NCBI RefSeq assembly: GCF_024198255.1
Contig: NZ_JAJVKW010000020.1
Span: forward strand, 110,942 to 174,941
Direction of reading: 5' to 3'
DNA from: Myxococcus guangdongensis
GTDB taxonomy: Bacteria; Myxococcota; Myxococcia; Myxococcales; Myxococcaceae
DNA length: 64,000 bases
Of the stretch, positions 19,883 through 32,711 are shown piece by piece. The translations under genes were made by a program, and so were the position numbers. The notes below the pieces were generated by a model. It did not search any database. It worked only from the letters and a program-made list of their open reading frames with translations, and was not told the DNA's origin. How positions within the stretch are numbered: position 1 is the first letter of the stretch; each line of letters starts with the position of its first letter.

Positions 19883-21253
19883 ATGCTGTGGACCCCCGTG
19901 GCTTCCTCTTCCGTCCAAGCACTGTGGCTCGGCATCCTGGCTCTCGCGAGCGCCACGGCGCACGCGGCCGAGCCTTCCACCGTCGAGCAGCGCGCCCGCG
20001 AAGACCTGGACCGTCAGCTCCAGGCGCTGGTCAAGACGCCTCCGCCCGAAATCGTCATCACCTACGAGGGCCTCCCCGGCGCCGGCAGCGCGCGGGCCTA
20101 CAAGCTGCTCGAGGTGGACTTCATCCTCAACGGCCAGCCGCTGGCGGTGCCCGGGCTGGACGTCCTCAGTGGCCCCGGCATCCACCGGCTCGCCGCGCTC
20201 AAGGTGGACGAGGGCTCGTACACGCTGGTGTCGCGCGTCACCTACACCAACAACGACACGTGGAACCTCTTCAGCGAGGAGAGTGGCTTCCTCTGGAAGA
20301 TGACGGCGTCCGTCACGTTCCAGGCGCAGAAGGGCCTGCGCATGAAGGTGCGGGTGCTCCCCGGCATCAACCCCACGGCGCCGGACCCCCGCCTCAAGCT
20401 GAAGCTCGGCCATGACGTGTCGGCGGAGATGACCGCGCAGCTCGCGGACGCCTCGTTGGCGGAGGACGCGGGCACGCCCGCCGTGGTCGCCAGGGCGCCG
20501 GTGACGCTGCCGTTGCCGCCGCCGCCGCCCGTGACGCCGCCGCCCACGACGCAGCCGCTCGCGATGGCGCCGCCCCCCGTGGCGCCTCCCAAGGAGACGC
20601 CGGAGCTGGGGCCGGTGGCTCCCGGCAAGCTGCTGTTGAAGGTGCTGTCGGGCAAGAAGCCCGTGGCGGCCACCGCGTATGTCCGGGGCAAGGGCGCGCC
20701 TCGGCAGGTCATCCTCGAGAAGAACGCGAAGAAGCCCGCGCCGGTGATGCTGCCTCCGGGCGAGTACACCGTGGACGTGCTGGCCCAGGGCTTCCTCGCC
20801 CAGACGCGTCAGGTGAAGGTGACCCGCGAGCGCGAGGCCACGTTGTCCTTCACGCTGGCGAAGGCGCCCGCGAAGAAGACGGCGCAGGCCAGTGTGAAGA
20901 ACGAGCGGGTGGAGCTGCCCAAGCCGCCGCGCTTCGCGGAGAAGCAGGCCGCGCCGCGCAAGGGCTCCACGGCTGGCATCGCCCTGTTGGTGGACATGCT
21001 GGTGCGCGACGAGTCGCTGAAGCTGCGGCTGGAGGGGCACACGGACAACCGCGAGGCGCCCGCGACGGCCCGGCAGGCGCTCTCCGAGGCGCGCGCGAAG
21101 GCCCTGGCGGACGCGCTGGTGCGCGAGGGGTTGAATCCGACGCGCATCGAGACCTCGGGCCTGGGCGACTCCCGTCCCAAGGCGCCCAACCTGATTCCTC
21201 GCGGCCGTGAGCTGAACCGCCGCGTGGACATCGTGCTGGTGCGCGGCAAGTAG
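19883..21253 (+). CDS. OmpA C-terminal-like cell envelope protein with PEGA-like domain
   Basis: About 456 residues with a signal peptide ending ATAHAAEP. Residues about 50-190 form an unassigned beta domain. A proline-rich spacer (about 210-245) leads to a beta domain with LPPGEYTVDVLAQGF, typical of PEGA or carboxypeptidase-regulatory folds. The last 120 residues are an OmpA-like peptidoglycan-binding domain: LRLEGHTDNREAP, LSEARAKALADALV and RGRELNRRVDIVL. It probably links the outer membrane or periplasm to peptidoglycan. It is divergent from rubredoxin-fumarase. Confidence 0.82.
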   Translation: MLWTPVASSSVQALWLGILALASATAHAAEPSTVEQRAREDLDRQLQALVKTPPPEIVITYEGLPGAGSARAYKLLEVDFILNGQPLAVPGLDVLSGPGIHRLAALKVDEGSYTLVSRVTYTNNDTWNLFSEESGFLWKMTASVTFQAQKGLRMKVRVLPGINPTAPDPRLKLKLGHDVSAEMTAQLADASLAEDAGTPAVVARAPVTLPLPPPPPVTPPPTTQPLAMAPPPVAPPKETPELGPVAPGKLLLKVLSGKKPVAATAYVRGKGAPRQVILEKNAKKPAPVMLPPGEYTVDVLAQGFLAQTRQVKVTREREATLSFTLAKAPAKKTAQASVKNERVELPKPPRFAEKQAAPRKGSTAGIALLVDMLVRDESLKLRLEGHTDNREAPATARQALSEARAKALADALVREGLNPTRIETSGLGDSRPKAPNLIPRGRELNRRVDIVLVRGK

Positions 21254-21310
21254 CGCGGGCCGCGCCCGTTTCCCGGGATGGGCTAGTGTCTCCCTCGAAG
21301 GGGGGAGTCC

Positions 21311-22078
21311 ATGCGTGCCATCTGCTTCATGGGAGTGCTGCTGTTCAGCGGTGCGGGCCTCGTCACGTCGTGCACCGGAGCCGAGCCGGAGGACCCAGCG
21401 ACGGTCTCCAGTCAGGGGCTCGAGGCGTACCGGGAGCCCGATTCGGAGGTGTACGTCGTCGAGGGCGACCTGGCTTTCGATGGGGAGTCAGCGCTCCAGG
21501 AGTACCTGGCGCCCGCGGAGGAGCAGGGCCTCGCGGTGGCGTGTCCCCAGGGGGTCATCATCAAGTGGATGCCCGACGAGGCGCGTGACCTGCGCTACTG
21601 CGTCAGCACGGCGTTCGGTGCGCGGCACGCGGCGGTGGTGAGCGCGTTGAACCAGGCGGCGGCCTCATGGGAGGCGGTGGCCAACGTGGACTTCATCCAT
21701 GCGTCCAGCTTCGACGGCGCGTGCACGGCATCGCAGTCGGGCGTCGTCTTCGATGTCCGTCCCGTCACCGGCGCGGCCTATCTCGCGCGGGCGTTCTTCC
21801 CGAACGCGGGTCGCTCGGCGCGCAACCTCCTCCTCGACAGCACGGCCTTCGGCAGCATCGCGCCGTTGACGCTGGCGGGCCTGCTGCGGCACGAGCTGGG
21901 ACACGTGCTGGGCTTCCTGCACGAGCCGAACGCCACGTGTCCCGACCAGGCCAACACCTGCGCGCTGACGGACCCGGACCCGAACTCGGTGATGCTCTAT
22001 TGGGGGTGCGGACGGCGCGCGGGCGACCTGTTCCTGAGTCGGTTGGACGCCCAGGCCGCGGGCTTCTTGTACCCGTAG
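21311..22078 (+). CDS. Matrixin-like zinc metalloprotease lipoprotein
   Basis: A 255-residue lipoprotein (hydrophobic signal then VTSCTG). The zinc site is HELGHVLGFLH (His194, His198, His204), the metzincin signature, and the Met-turn is probably in SVMLYWGC. Four Cys in the C-terminal half (EPNATCPDQANTC and around) may form disulfides. Members of this family are secreted proteases. A ribosome site is present (GGGGGAG before the ATG). Confidence 0.85.
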   Translation: MRAICFMGVLLFSGAGLVTSCTGAEPEDPATVSSQGLEAYREPDSEVYVVEGDLAFDGESALQEYLAPAEEQGLAVACPQGVIIKWMPDEARDLRYCVSTAFGARHAAVVSALNQAAASWEAVANVDFIHASSFDGACTASQSGVVFDVRPVTGAAYLARAFFPNAGRSARNLLLDSTAFGSIAPLTLAGLLRHELGHVLGFLHEPNATCPDQANTCALTDPDPNSVMLYWGCGRRAGDLFLSRLDAQAAGFLYP

Positions 22079-22081
22079 GCG

Positions 22082-22843
22082 TCAGCGGCCCGCGGCGCGA
22101 GGCTTCGGGACGGGCGTCACGCGGTAGTCGCCCGTCTTCGCGTCGATGCTCGTGCGAGGCACCTGACGACTCTCCTCGAAGAGGGTGTACGCGGGCGCGA
22201 GGCTCCGCCAGAGGGCGACGAGCTTCGCGTCCGTCCCCGCTGTGTCCTCGAGCGCCTTCATCCCCGCCGCGTCGAGCCTGCGCGGGAAGATGTGGATGGT
22301 CGGGTCCTTCTTCGTGTGCGCGCGCGTGTCGAGGGCCATCAAGTACAGCTCCTCGATGGGCCCATCCTCGATGGCGATGCACCCGATGCTCACGCAGTCC
22401 CCGTGCACGTAGATGTCGCCTCCGAGCGAGACGCCGGGCGTCTGATGGTGCTTGTCGGCCGCGTTCGGGTAGCTGACCCGCATGGACAGGTGGTAGCTGC
22501 TCACCGGGTTGAAGAGGTCGATGGCGTAGAAGCCCTCGGGGACCTGCAGGTCTCCCTGCCTCCGCTTGGGGCCCAGCTCACCGGACGCGGCACAGAAGGG
22601 ATAGGTCCGCACCTTCACCAGGGGCCCATCCTTCGGGCCTGCCCAGACCTCCAGCTCGCGCTCGTGCTTGAAGGCCCGCACGTAGAGCTGCTCGGTGGGC
22701 CACGGGGTCTTCGCCGCGGCGAAGAGGGCCGTGACGTCCTTCATGCGGTTCTGGCGCGCCGTGGCGACGCGGTCCTTGGCCTGCGCGCTCAGCGCGACGA
22801 GGACGCCCAGGAGGCTGACGATTCGGAAGAGGGGAGTGCTCAT
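22082..22843 (-). CDS. L,D-transpeptidase (YkuD/YafK type)
   Basis: A 253-residue exported protein (signal LLGVLVALSAQA). The catalytic motif is HGDCVSIGC, with His147, Ser152 and the nucleophile Cys155. Such enzymes cross-link peptidoglycan or attach proteins to it; YafK-type members act as amidases or transferases in E. coli. The chosen Met begins the signal peptide; the longer open frame has no support. It lies 46 bases after the DUF2071 gene on the same strand, so it may be a distal member of that operon. Confidence 0.88.
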   Translation of the reverse strand: MSTPLFRIVSLLGVLVALSAQAKDRVATARQNRMKDVTALFAAAKTPWPTEQLYVRAFKHERELEVWAGPKDGPLVKVRTYPFCAASGELGPKRRQGDLQVPEGFYAIDLFNPVSSYHLSMRVSYPNAADKHHQTPGVSLGGDIYVHGDCVSIGCIAIEDGPIEELYLMALDTRAHTKKDPTIHIFPRRLDAAGMKALEDTAGTDAKLVALWRSLAPAYTLFEESRQVPRTSIDAKTGDYRVTPVPKPRAAGR

Positions 22844-22889
22844 CGCGGCTTGGACACCTCGTGCCCCGGCATCGTTCCCAGGCGTTTCG

Positions 22890-23906
22890 TCAGAGTGCGT
22901 GACGTTCCCGGCGCAAGGGCCGCCATCGGTACGCGCACTCGGTAAGGTGGAGCACCGAGTCCAGTCGCGCTCCCGGGGCGAGCGGACCGTCCTCGAAGTA
23001 CTCGCAGTACAGCTCCACGGGCGTGCAGAAGCGCGCGTTCCACGGCTCACGGTCGATGGTGAGCACATACACGAAGTCGCCCGAGACTCCGAGCGCGTCG
23101 TAGCACTCGACCAAAGGCTCGTGCAGGTCCTCCAGTCCCGTCCACACGCTGCCGACGGGTGGCTCGTTCCTGGGGCGCGTGTCGAACACCGCCACCAGTC
23201 GTCCTCCGGCGAAGCGCTCCTCCGGGTCCACCGCCAGGGTGAGCAGGTCGCCCTCGCGGGCCATCACCATGTGGGCCTCGCCGAACTCGTGGAAGCGGAA
23301 CTCGTCCAGCGTGTTGCCCACCCGGCGCATCACCGGGTCATTCGTCTCGCTGCGCACGAAGTAGCCGCCGCGCCGCCACTCGCCTCGCGCGTTGCGGTAG
23401 CGCGCCGCGGCCCGGTAGCTCACCTGGTAGAAGCACACGCCGAGCAGCGGGGACACCCCCTGGGGGCGCATGTCGCGCAGCGAGGACATCAGCACCTGCA
23501 CCCACGCCGTGCCCCGGTGGAGCTCGGGCACCAGGGGCGCGGGCAGGAGGCGCGCCAGTCGCTCCGGGTCCACGGCGTAGTTGAGCGACACGGCCTCCAC
23601 CCAGTGCGTTTGCACCTGCGTGAGCCAGGGCACCGAGGGACACTCCTCCATGTCCGGAGAGCTGGGGCTCGGGTCCTGACTGGCCGTGAGCAGGCTCTCT
23701 GCATGTCTGAGCGCCTCATGTCCGGAGGGTGTCGGTGTCCAGCGGCGTCGCTCCTGGCGAACGAGCCCGGCGCTCGAGAGGGCTCGCAGCGCGGAGGCTG
23801 GGTCCCTCACCCCCGCGAGCGAGAGGCGCGCATGGAGCTCCTGCTCGTCCATGCCCCAGGGCTCGGCCGCGAGGGCCACCAGCGCGGCGAGCGACTCCGG
23901 CTTCAT
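22890..23906 (-). CDS. Winged-helix/DUF2071 fusion protein
   Basis: A 338-residue protein. Residues about 1-75 look like a winged helix (DEQELHARLSLAG, ALRALSSAGLVRQERRRWTPT). The remainder is a DUF2071/YqjF-like domain: VSLNYAVDPERLARLLP, YQVSYRAA and GGYFVRSETNDPV. DUF2071 proteins have a lipocalin-like or acetoacetate-decarboxylase-like fold and unknown roles. The start overlaps the upstream gene as ATGA (23903-23906), and GAGG lies upstream. Its place in the sigma/kinase operon suggests a ligand-sensing regulator or effector; that is inference. Confidence 0.75.
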   Translation of the reverse strand: MKPESLAALVALAAEPWGMDEQELHARLSLAGVRDPASALRALSSAGLVRQERRRWTPTPSGHEALRHAESLLTASQDPSPSSPDMEECPSVPWLTQVQTHWVEAVSLNYAVDPERLARLLPAPLVPELHRGTAWVQVLMSSLRDMRPQGVSPLLGVCFYQVSYRAAARYRNARGEWRRGGYFVRSETNDPVMRRVGNTLDEFRFHEFGEAHMVMAREGDLLTLAVDPEERFAGGRLVAVFDTRPRNEPPVGSVWTGLEDLHEPLVECYDALGVSGDFVYVLTIDREPWNARFCTPVELYCEYFEDGPLAPGARLDSVLHLTECAYRWRPLRRERHAL

Positions 23907-24513
23907 ACCAGCCGCGCCTCGGGGCGCTGTGACGCGAGCCTGCGCAGGCGGGCCCGGTGGAGCGTGAGCCCGGCGCCGAACTGCACCAGGAACCACACGC
24001 CCGCCAGCATGCTGAAGGCGAGCTGCGGAAGACAGGCCATCACCAGTGACATGACCGCGAGGAACGCGGCCACGATGAACCAGATGCGGCCCATCAGCGC
24101 CCCCATCATCGAGAACGCGGTGGCGAGCAGGATGCACGAGACGGTCGGCATGAACAGCCGGTCCAGTCCGAGCAGCCAGTTGCAGAAGGCGGCCAGCACC
24201 ATTCCACCGACGAGGGTGGTCCAGATGGCCCAGATCTGCCGCTCGATGAAGGAGCGGGCGCCCGCCGTCTGGCCTCGCTTGAAGAGGAAGATGGTGACCA
24301 TGTTGATGCAGAGGATGATGGCCCAGAGCACCGCGTAGGCGTGGGGCGTGCGGTGCCCGGCGGACCACAGCCACTGCGTGCCGGCGAAGCCCGTGGTGTT
24401 GGTGACGCCGTGGAACATCCAGATGGCGCCCCAGTTCTGGAGCGACGAGTCGTCACGCGCCTGGGAGACGACGCGGCGGATGAGCTCGAGGGCCTGGTTC
24501 GCTTCTTCGCGGT

Positions 24514-24517
<4 letters not shown>
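23903..24517 (-). CDS. Integral membrane protein of unknown function
   Basis: A 204-residue protein with about five or six hydrophobic helices after a polar N-terminus (MNREEANQALELIRRVVSQ). Helix-rich segments include YAVLWAIILCINMVTIFLF, LVGGMVLAAFCNWLLG and SMLAGVWFLVQFGAGL. I do not recognise a named family. It overlaps both neighbours by four bases (ATGA at each end), so it is almost certainly made together with the kinase and the DUF2071 protein and may act as their membrane partner. Confidence 0.75.
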
Positions 24518-27656
<3,139 letters not shown>

Positions 27657-27660
<4 letters not shown>

Positions 27661-28532
27661 CCTTCATCGAGCAGTGAGGAGAGGCTCACCGCGAGGCTCG
27701 CGTCCATCACCCGCAGCAGGCTGTCGAGCTGCGCCGTGTCCAAACTCAGCCGCCGGGAGAGTCCTTCTCGAGTGCCCTCGAGCAGTGCCTGCCGAGCCCG
27801 AGCCAACCAGCGCGACACGGTGGAGGCATGCACCTGATGCAGCGTCCCGAGTGACTCCACGCCGAGGCCTTGCACCAGGCTCATCCGCAGCAGGTTCCTG
27901 TCGCGAGGCGACAACAGGGCGAGGGCCTCCGCGAACGCGGCGCGGAAGGCGGGTCGGTAGCGTTGCTGGATGAGCGCGAGCTCGGGGTCCGCGCCGTGCA
28001 AATCGGTGACGAGGGGCGCATCGTCCAGGGACGTCGTGCGGACCGGGGCGCGCTTGAGGGACAGGGCCAGGCCCACGGCGATGGCCTCCACCCAGCGGAG
28101 CAGCGCGCCTCGCCCCTCGTATTCGGCCAGTCGAGGACCCTGCCGCGTGCTGCCCACGAGCAGTCGCATCCGCGTGAGCTGGAGCACCTCGTCCGCGAAG
28201 GACTCGGAGCGGTCCACGCGTCGGATGGCGCGGGTGACGGGCTGGAGGATGGCGCGCTGGAGGGCCTCGAGCGCGGGACGCTCTCCCTCCAGACAGGCGC
28301 GTGCGAGGTAGAGGTCCTCGAGCCTCAAGGAGTCCAGGCCTTCGGCCAGCGTCATTCGGGGAGGGATGCGCTCGCCGAGGTGCCTCGCGAAGACGTCGCC
28401 GGACACGGTGATCTCCGGCCACGCCTCTCGGCAGCGGACCATGGCTTCCCCCAATCGCCGGGCCAGGGCGTGTGACTCGTCTGGCCCACACGGACGCAAG
28501 GCGCCCGCGAGAAACGACAGCACGAGCTCCAT
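27657..28532 (-). CDS. Myxobacterial sigma-70-family factor (Gmx1-like)
   Basis: About 291 residues, resembling the myxobacterial sigma subgroup often called Gmx1. A region-2-like part contains SFADEVLQLTRMRLLVG. Region 4 at the end has LLSPRDRNLLRMSLVQGLG and a helix-turn-helix HQVHASTVSRWLARARQ. The start at MELVLSFLAG has no good ribosome site, and an in-frame extension of 26 codons exists, so it is uncertain. Its stop overlaps the kinase start (ATGA), a tight sigma/kinase pairing that implies the kinase controls or is controlled by this factor. Confidence 0.85.
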
Positions 28533-28768
28533 CGTACCCGGGAGTCTAGCGAAGCTGTTCGCGCGCGCGAAGAGGGCCTCCCTTTCCACTCGGACCCCCA
28601 ACGGATTCACCGCGTCACCTTGCGTTTCCCGACCGCGGGGTAGGGAAGTGCTCGCGGGAATGAGCGCGCGGTGTACTCACGTGCAGGGGGATACGGCGAC
28701 TGGCGCGTTCGCATGGGACCCCCATGCGATGGTGGGTGATACCCACCCGTGTTACCTGCTCGCCCCTC

Positions 28769-30277
28769 ATGAAGACACCTTCTCGATTCCTGTCGACGGC
28801 CCGTTGTGTGTTCGCATGCCTGTCATTGTTCGTGTTCGCTTGTTCGGAGGACGCCTCCTCGTCGCGCCCCGGTGCTGGTGGCGTCGAGGACGCTGGATTG
28901 GGCGCGGACAGTGGTCCTCCACGTGAGGAGGATGGCGGAGAGCTCGGGCGTGAAGACGCGGGCCCCGTGAAGGACGACGCGGGCGTTCCTGGGAAGGAGG
29001 ACGCGGGCCCCGTGAAGGACGACGCGGGTGTTCCTGGGAAGGAGGACGCGGGCCCCGTGAAGGACGACGCGGGCGTTCCTGGGAAGGACGACGCGGGTAC
29101 GGATGCCGGCGAGCCCGTGGACGCGGGTCGCCCGGATGCGGGTCGTCCCGACGCGGGGACGGACGCGGGTGTGGACGGAGGCGAGGTGGGCACCGTCATC
29201 ACGGGGACGCTCTCCGGGACGCTGACCGAGGCGGGCTCGCCCTATACGGTCATCGGCAATGCGCAGGGCGTCGTCACGATTCCGAAGGGCCAGGTGCTCA
29301 CGGTGCAGCCGGGCGTCGTCCTCGACTTCAAGGGACGCCCCGAGGTGACCCAGGCCGACGTGAACTCCGGCTCCGTCGACGACGTGATGAACTACCACAA
29401 GGGTCGCGTGGAGCTCCGCGTCTACGGCGGCATCCTGGTGCGCGGCACCGCGCAGAAGAAGGTCACCTTCACCTCCTCCAATCCGTATGGCTGGTGGGGC
29501 ATGAACTTCTACGGCGCCAACTCCGTGGGCAATGGGCACCCCGTGTTCGAGCACATGGTCTTCGAGCGGGTGCGCAAGAACGACTACAACGGTGAGCGGG
29601 ATTGGACGCGCGCCGCGCTGTGGGCCTACTACCCGGGGCCGGTGACCATCCTGAACTCCCTGTTCCGGGACAACGAGTCCTCGGCCAAGTGCGGCGCGTT
29701 GGACTTGATGTTCACCAACGGCTCGCGCGTGGAGAACACCACGTTCGAGAACAACCGCACGCTCGACATCGACCGCTTCGGTCAGGCGGGCACGTCCTCC
29801 ATGGCGGGCGGCGGCGCGATGTGCGTCACCCACGGTCAGAACTCCGTGCTGCGCGGCAACACGTTCCGCGCCAATTCGCTGGTGGCCTTCCGGGGCAGCC
29901 TGTGGAGCACCCTCGTCGTGCGTCCGTTCCTGACCTGGCCCAATGCGCAGGGCACCTATGACCTGGGCGGCGGCGCCGCGTTGCACTACTTCCAGCCGAA
30001 CAACGACCTCCTCGAGGACAACCTCTTCGAGAGCAACTCGGTGACGCAGGGCCCTGGCGCGGCCATCTACCTGGAGGACCTGGGCACGCGCGCCGTCACC
30101 CTCCGGCGCAACCGCTTCCTCTACAACCAGGCAGGGGCGGGCGGCGTCGTGGTCTGCAACCGGGGGAGCGGCGCGGTGGAGCTGGTGCTGACGTCGGACA
30201 ATGTCTTCACCGGCAACACGGTGAACAACAATCCGGCGCCCACCGTGACGGGGGATTGCACCGTCGGCGCCCTGTAG
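28769..30277 (+). CDS. Lipoprotein with DAG-repeat stalk and right-handed beta-helix
   Basis: About 502 residues. The signal ends FVFACSED (lipobox). A spacer of about 110 residues is dominated by Asp-Ala-Gly, including three 15-residue units encoded by a 45-base tandem repeat. The rest is a right-handed parallel beta-helix (TILNSLFRDNESS, RVENTTFENNRTL, SVLRGNTFRANSL, LLEDNLFESNSV), a fold common in polysaccharide-active and surface proteins. No catalytic residues can be assigned. It looks like a surface-displayed protein on a flexible stalk. Confidence 0.83.
   Translation: MKTPSRFLSTARCVFACLSLFVFACSEDASSSRPGAGGVEDAGLGADSGPPREEDGGELGREDAGPVKDDAGVPGKEDAGPVKDDAGVPGKEDAGPVKDDAGVPGKDDAGTDAGEPVDAGRPDAGRPDAGTDAGVDGGEVGTVITGTLSGTLTEAGSPYTVIGNAQGVVTIPKGQVLTVQPGVVLDFKGRPEVTQADVNSGSVDDVMNYHKGRVELRVYGGILVRGTAQKKVTFTSSNPYGWWGMNFYGANSVGNGHPVFEHMVFERVRKNDYNGERDWTRAALWAYYPGPVTILNSLFRDNESSAKCGALDLMFTNGSRVENTTFENNRTLDIDRFGQAGTSSMAGGGAMCVTHGQNSVLRGNTFRANSLVAFRGSLWSTLVVRPFLTWPNAQGTYDLGGGAALHYFQPNNDLLEDNLFESNSVTQGPGAAIYLEDLGTRAVTLRRNRFLYNQAGAGGVVVCNRGSGAVELVLTSDNVFTGNTVNNNPAPTVTGDCTVGAL
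28952..29086 (+). repeat. 45-base tandem repeat, three copies, inside the beta-helix lipoprotein gene
   Basis: Three nearly perfect 45-base units, each encoding the pattern EDAGPVKDDAGVPGK. Copies differ at a few third positions. The repeat lengthens the Asp/Ala/Gly stalk and is the kind of array that can change copy number by slippage. Confidence 0.95.
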
Positions 30278-30398
30278 TCGGCGTTCATCCCACCTTGGCG
30301 CCGCGAGGGGAGTGGGTCGGCCTCGAATAAATCGGGGCCGGGGGCGTCCGAAGCCCTGAACACGCAAGCGAGCTTCGTGCTCCCGAGGACCCCTCCCC

Positions 30399-31058
30399 AT
30401 GAACGCCTTCTCTTCCGCCCTGCTCGCTGGACTCCTCTTCGCGGGCAGCGCCGAGGCGCAGTTCCGCGCGAATCAGCCCGAGCGCATGCAGAACCACCAG
30501 GAGCAGCGCGAGAACCGGCGCGAGCTCAAGGACGACCGCCTGGATGTGGCCGAGCTGAAGTCGGTGCTCGGCCGCTTCGACCGGGCCTGGAGCCGCAACG
30601 ACGAACGTGAGATGCGCGCGGTGGAGCTCCGCCTCCGTCAGTTGATGCGCATGGAGTTGCAGGAGAGCCGCGTCGAGCTCGCGTCGGCCAGCACGGAGGC
30701 CCACCGCAGTCACCGCGAGGCGCGCGCGGAGGCGTGGGAGGTCCGGGACGATGCGGCCTGGGGCCGCCGCTCCGATGCGCGCAGGGACCTCCGGGATGAC
30801 CGGCGCGACGCCCGCGACGACAAGCGGGACGTGAAGGCGGAGCTGGCCGCCCTGCGCTCGCGGCAGTCCATCGCGAAGGACCTGGCGGAGCTGGAGGGCC
30901 GGCGCGGGGGTGGAGCCCTGCACCGCAAGCGCGACCTCATCCAGGAGCTCATCCGCCTGGGCGAGCGCGAGGTTCGCGAGGGCCACCAGGAGATGCGTGA
31001 GGACCGGTCGGAGCGTCGCGAGGATCGCCGTGAGCGCCGCGAGGACCGGCGCTGGTAG
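30399..31058 (+). CDS. Exported Arg/Glu/Asp-rich coiled-coil protein
   Basis: A 219-residue protein with a signal peptide (LLAGLLFAGSAEAQ). The mature part is almost entirely charged and helical, with repeated RREDRR and RDLRDDRRDARDDKRD-like stretches, and it contains no Cys. A single long periplasmic coiled coil or an acid/metal-binding spacer would fit. I do not recognise a named family with a known function. Confidence 0.78.
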   Translation: MNAFSSALLAGLLFAGSAEAQFRANQPERMQNHQEQRENRRELKDDRLDVAELKSVLGRFDRAWSRNDEREMRAVELRLRQLMRMELQESRVELASASTEAHRSHREARAEAWEVRDDAAWGRRSDARRDLRDDRRDARDDKRDVKAELAALRSRQSIAKDLAELEGRRGGGALHRKRDLIQELIRLGEREVREGHQEMREDRSERREDRRERREDRRW

Positions 31059-31145
31059 GCGATTCGCTCGGCGGGTGACAGTTGCCCGGGGCCCGCCGAC
31101 ATCCGTGCTTCCCGAAGGCTCGCGAGTCGGCGTTGACTGCCGGCC

Positions 31146-32618
31146 GTGGGAATCTGGTCGAAGAAGAGCCTGGTGAGGCTCCAGGGCGAGGACGGCGAGG
31201 GACATCAGCTCCACCGCACCCTCAATGGGTTCCAGCTCACGTTGCTGGGCATCGGCGCCATCATCGGCGCCGGCATCTTCGTGGTGACGGGGACGGCGGC
31301 GGCGCAGCACTCGGGCCCGGCCATCGTCCTGTCCTTCGTGCTGGCGGGCTTTGGCTGTCTGCTCGCCGGGCTGTGCTACGCGGAGTTCGCGTCGATGATT
31401 CCCGTCGCGGGCAGCGCGTACACGTACGGCTACGCGACGCTCGGCGAGCTGGTGGCGTGGATCATCGGCTGGGACCTGATGCTGGAGTACCTCTTCGCGT
31501 CGTCGGCGGTGGCGGTGGGGTGGTCCGGTTACTTCACCGCCTTCCTGCGCGACTACGTGGGGTGGGAGCTGCCCGCGGCCCTGTCCAACGCGCCCTTCGG
31601 GACGACCGCCGGCTCGCTCATCCCGCACGCCACCGGGGCCCTCATCAACCTGCCCGCGGTGGTGCTGGTGGGCGTGCTCACCGCGCTGCTCGTCGTGGGC
31701 ATCCACGAGTCCGCGCGCGTCAACAACATCATCGTCTTCCTGAAGGTGGGCATCGTCCTGCTGGTCATCGTCTTCGGGGCCTTCCACGTCGAGCGCGAGC
31801 ACTGGACGCCCTTCATCCCGCCCAACAAGGGCGAGTTCGGCCAGTTCGGCTGGAGCGGGGTGCTGGCGGGCGCGGGCGTCATCTTCTTCGCGTACATCGG
31901 CTTCGACGCGGTCTCCACCGCCGCGCAGGAGACGAAGAACCCGAAGAAGGATTTGCCCAGGGGCATCCTCGGCTCGCTGGTGGTGTGCACCGTGCTCTAC
32001 GTCCTGATGGCGGGCGTGATGACGGGGCTCGCGCCCTACCAGGAACTCGATGTCGCCGAGCCCGTCTACGTGGCCATCTCCAAGGGCGGCCCCGCGCTGG
32101 CGTGGCTTCGTCCCATCGTCGGCCTGGGGGCCATCGCGGGCCTCGCGTCGGTGGTGCTGGTGATGTTGATGGGCCAGCCCCGCGTCTTCTTCGCCATGGC
32201 GCGCGACGGCCTGCTGCCGGACTTCTTCGGCCGCATCCACCCGCGCTTCCGCACGCCCTATGTCTCCACGCTCATCACCGGGGTCGTGGCCATGGTGGTC
32301 GCGGGGCTGTTCCCCATCGGCCTCCTGGGGCACCTGGTGTCCATCGGCACGCTGTTCGCGTTCATGGTGGTCTGCGCCGGCATCCTGGTGCTGCGCTACA
32401 CGCAGCCGGACCTGCCCCGGCCGTTCCGCACGCCGTTCGTCCCCGTGGTCCCCGTCCTGGGCATCCTCACCTGCGGCGCGTTGATGCTGGGGTTGGGCGT
32501 GGAGACCTGGCTCCGGCTGGTGCTCTGGCTGGGGCTGGGGCTGGTCATCTACTTCGGCTACGGGCGTCGCCACTCGCGCGTGGCCCGGGAGGAGGCGTCG
32601 CGGCCGGACGCGGGTTGA
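31146..32618 (+). CDS. APC-superfamily amino acid permease (CAT-like)
   Basis: A 490-residue inner-membrane transporter with about 12 helices. The first-helix signature GIGAIIGAGIFVVTG and the later FFAYIGFDAVSTAAQETKNP segment are typical of cationic amino acid/YfnA-like permeases. The start is GTG. It probably takes up an amino acid by proton symport; the substrate cannot be read. It is monocistronic as far as spacing shows. Confidence 0.92.
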   Translation: MGIWSKKSLVRLQGEDGEGHQLHRTLNGFQLTLLGIGAIIGAGIFVVTGTAAAQHSGPAIVLSFVLAGFGCLLAGLCYAEFASMIPVAGSAYTYGYATLGELVAWIIGWDLMLEYLFASSAVAVGWSGYFTAFLRDYVGWELPAALSNAPFGTTAGSLIPHATGALINLPAVVLVGVLTALLVVGIHESARVNNIIVFLKVGIVLLVIVFGAFHVEREHWTPFIPPNKGEFGQFGWSGVLAGAGVIFFAYIGFDAVSTAAQETKNPKKDLPRGILGSLVVCTVLYVLMAGVMTGLAPYQELDVAEPVYVAISKGGPALAWLRPIVGLGAIAGLASVVLVMLMGQPRVFFAMARDGLLPDFFGRIHPRFRTPYVSTLITGVVAMVVAGLFPIGLLGHLVSIGTLFAFMVVCAGILVLRYTQPDLPRPFRTPFVPVVPVLGILTCGALMLGLGVETWLRLVLWLGLGLVIYFGYGRRHSRVAREEASRPDAG

Positions 32619-32711
32619 GCCGCCCGGCGGGCGGGGAGGCGGGCGCCAGCGTGGACGTCCGGGCTGCTGGCGAGGTGGCCAGAGTCAGGGAGGCCCGTTA
32701 GAAGAAGCCGC

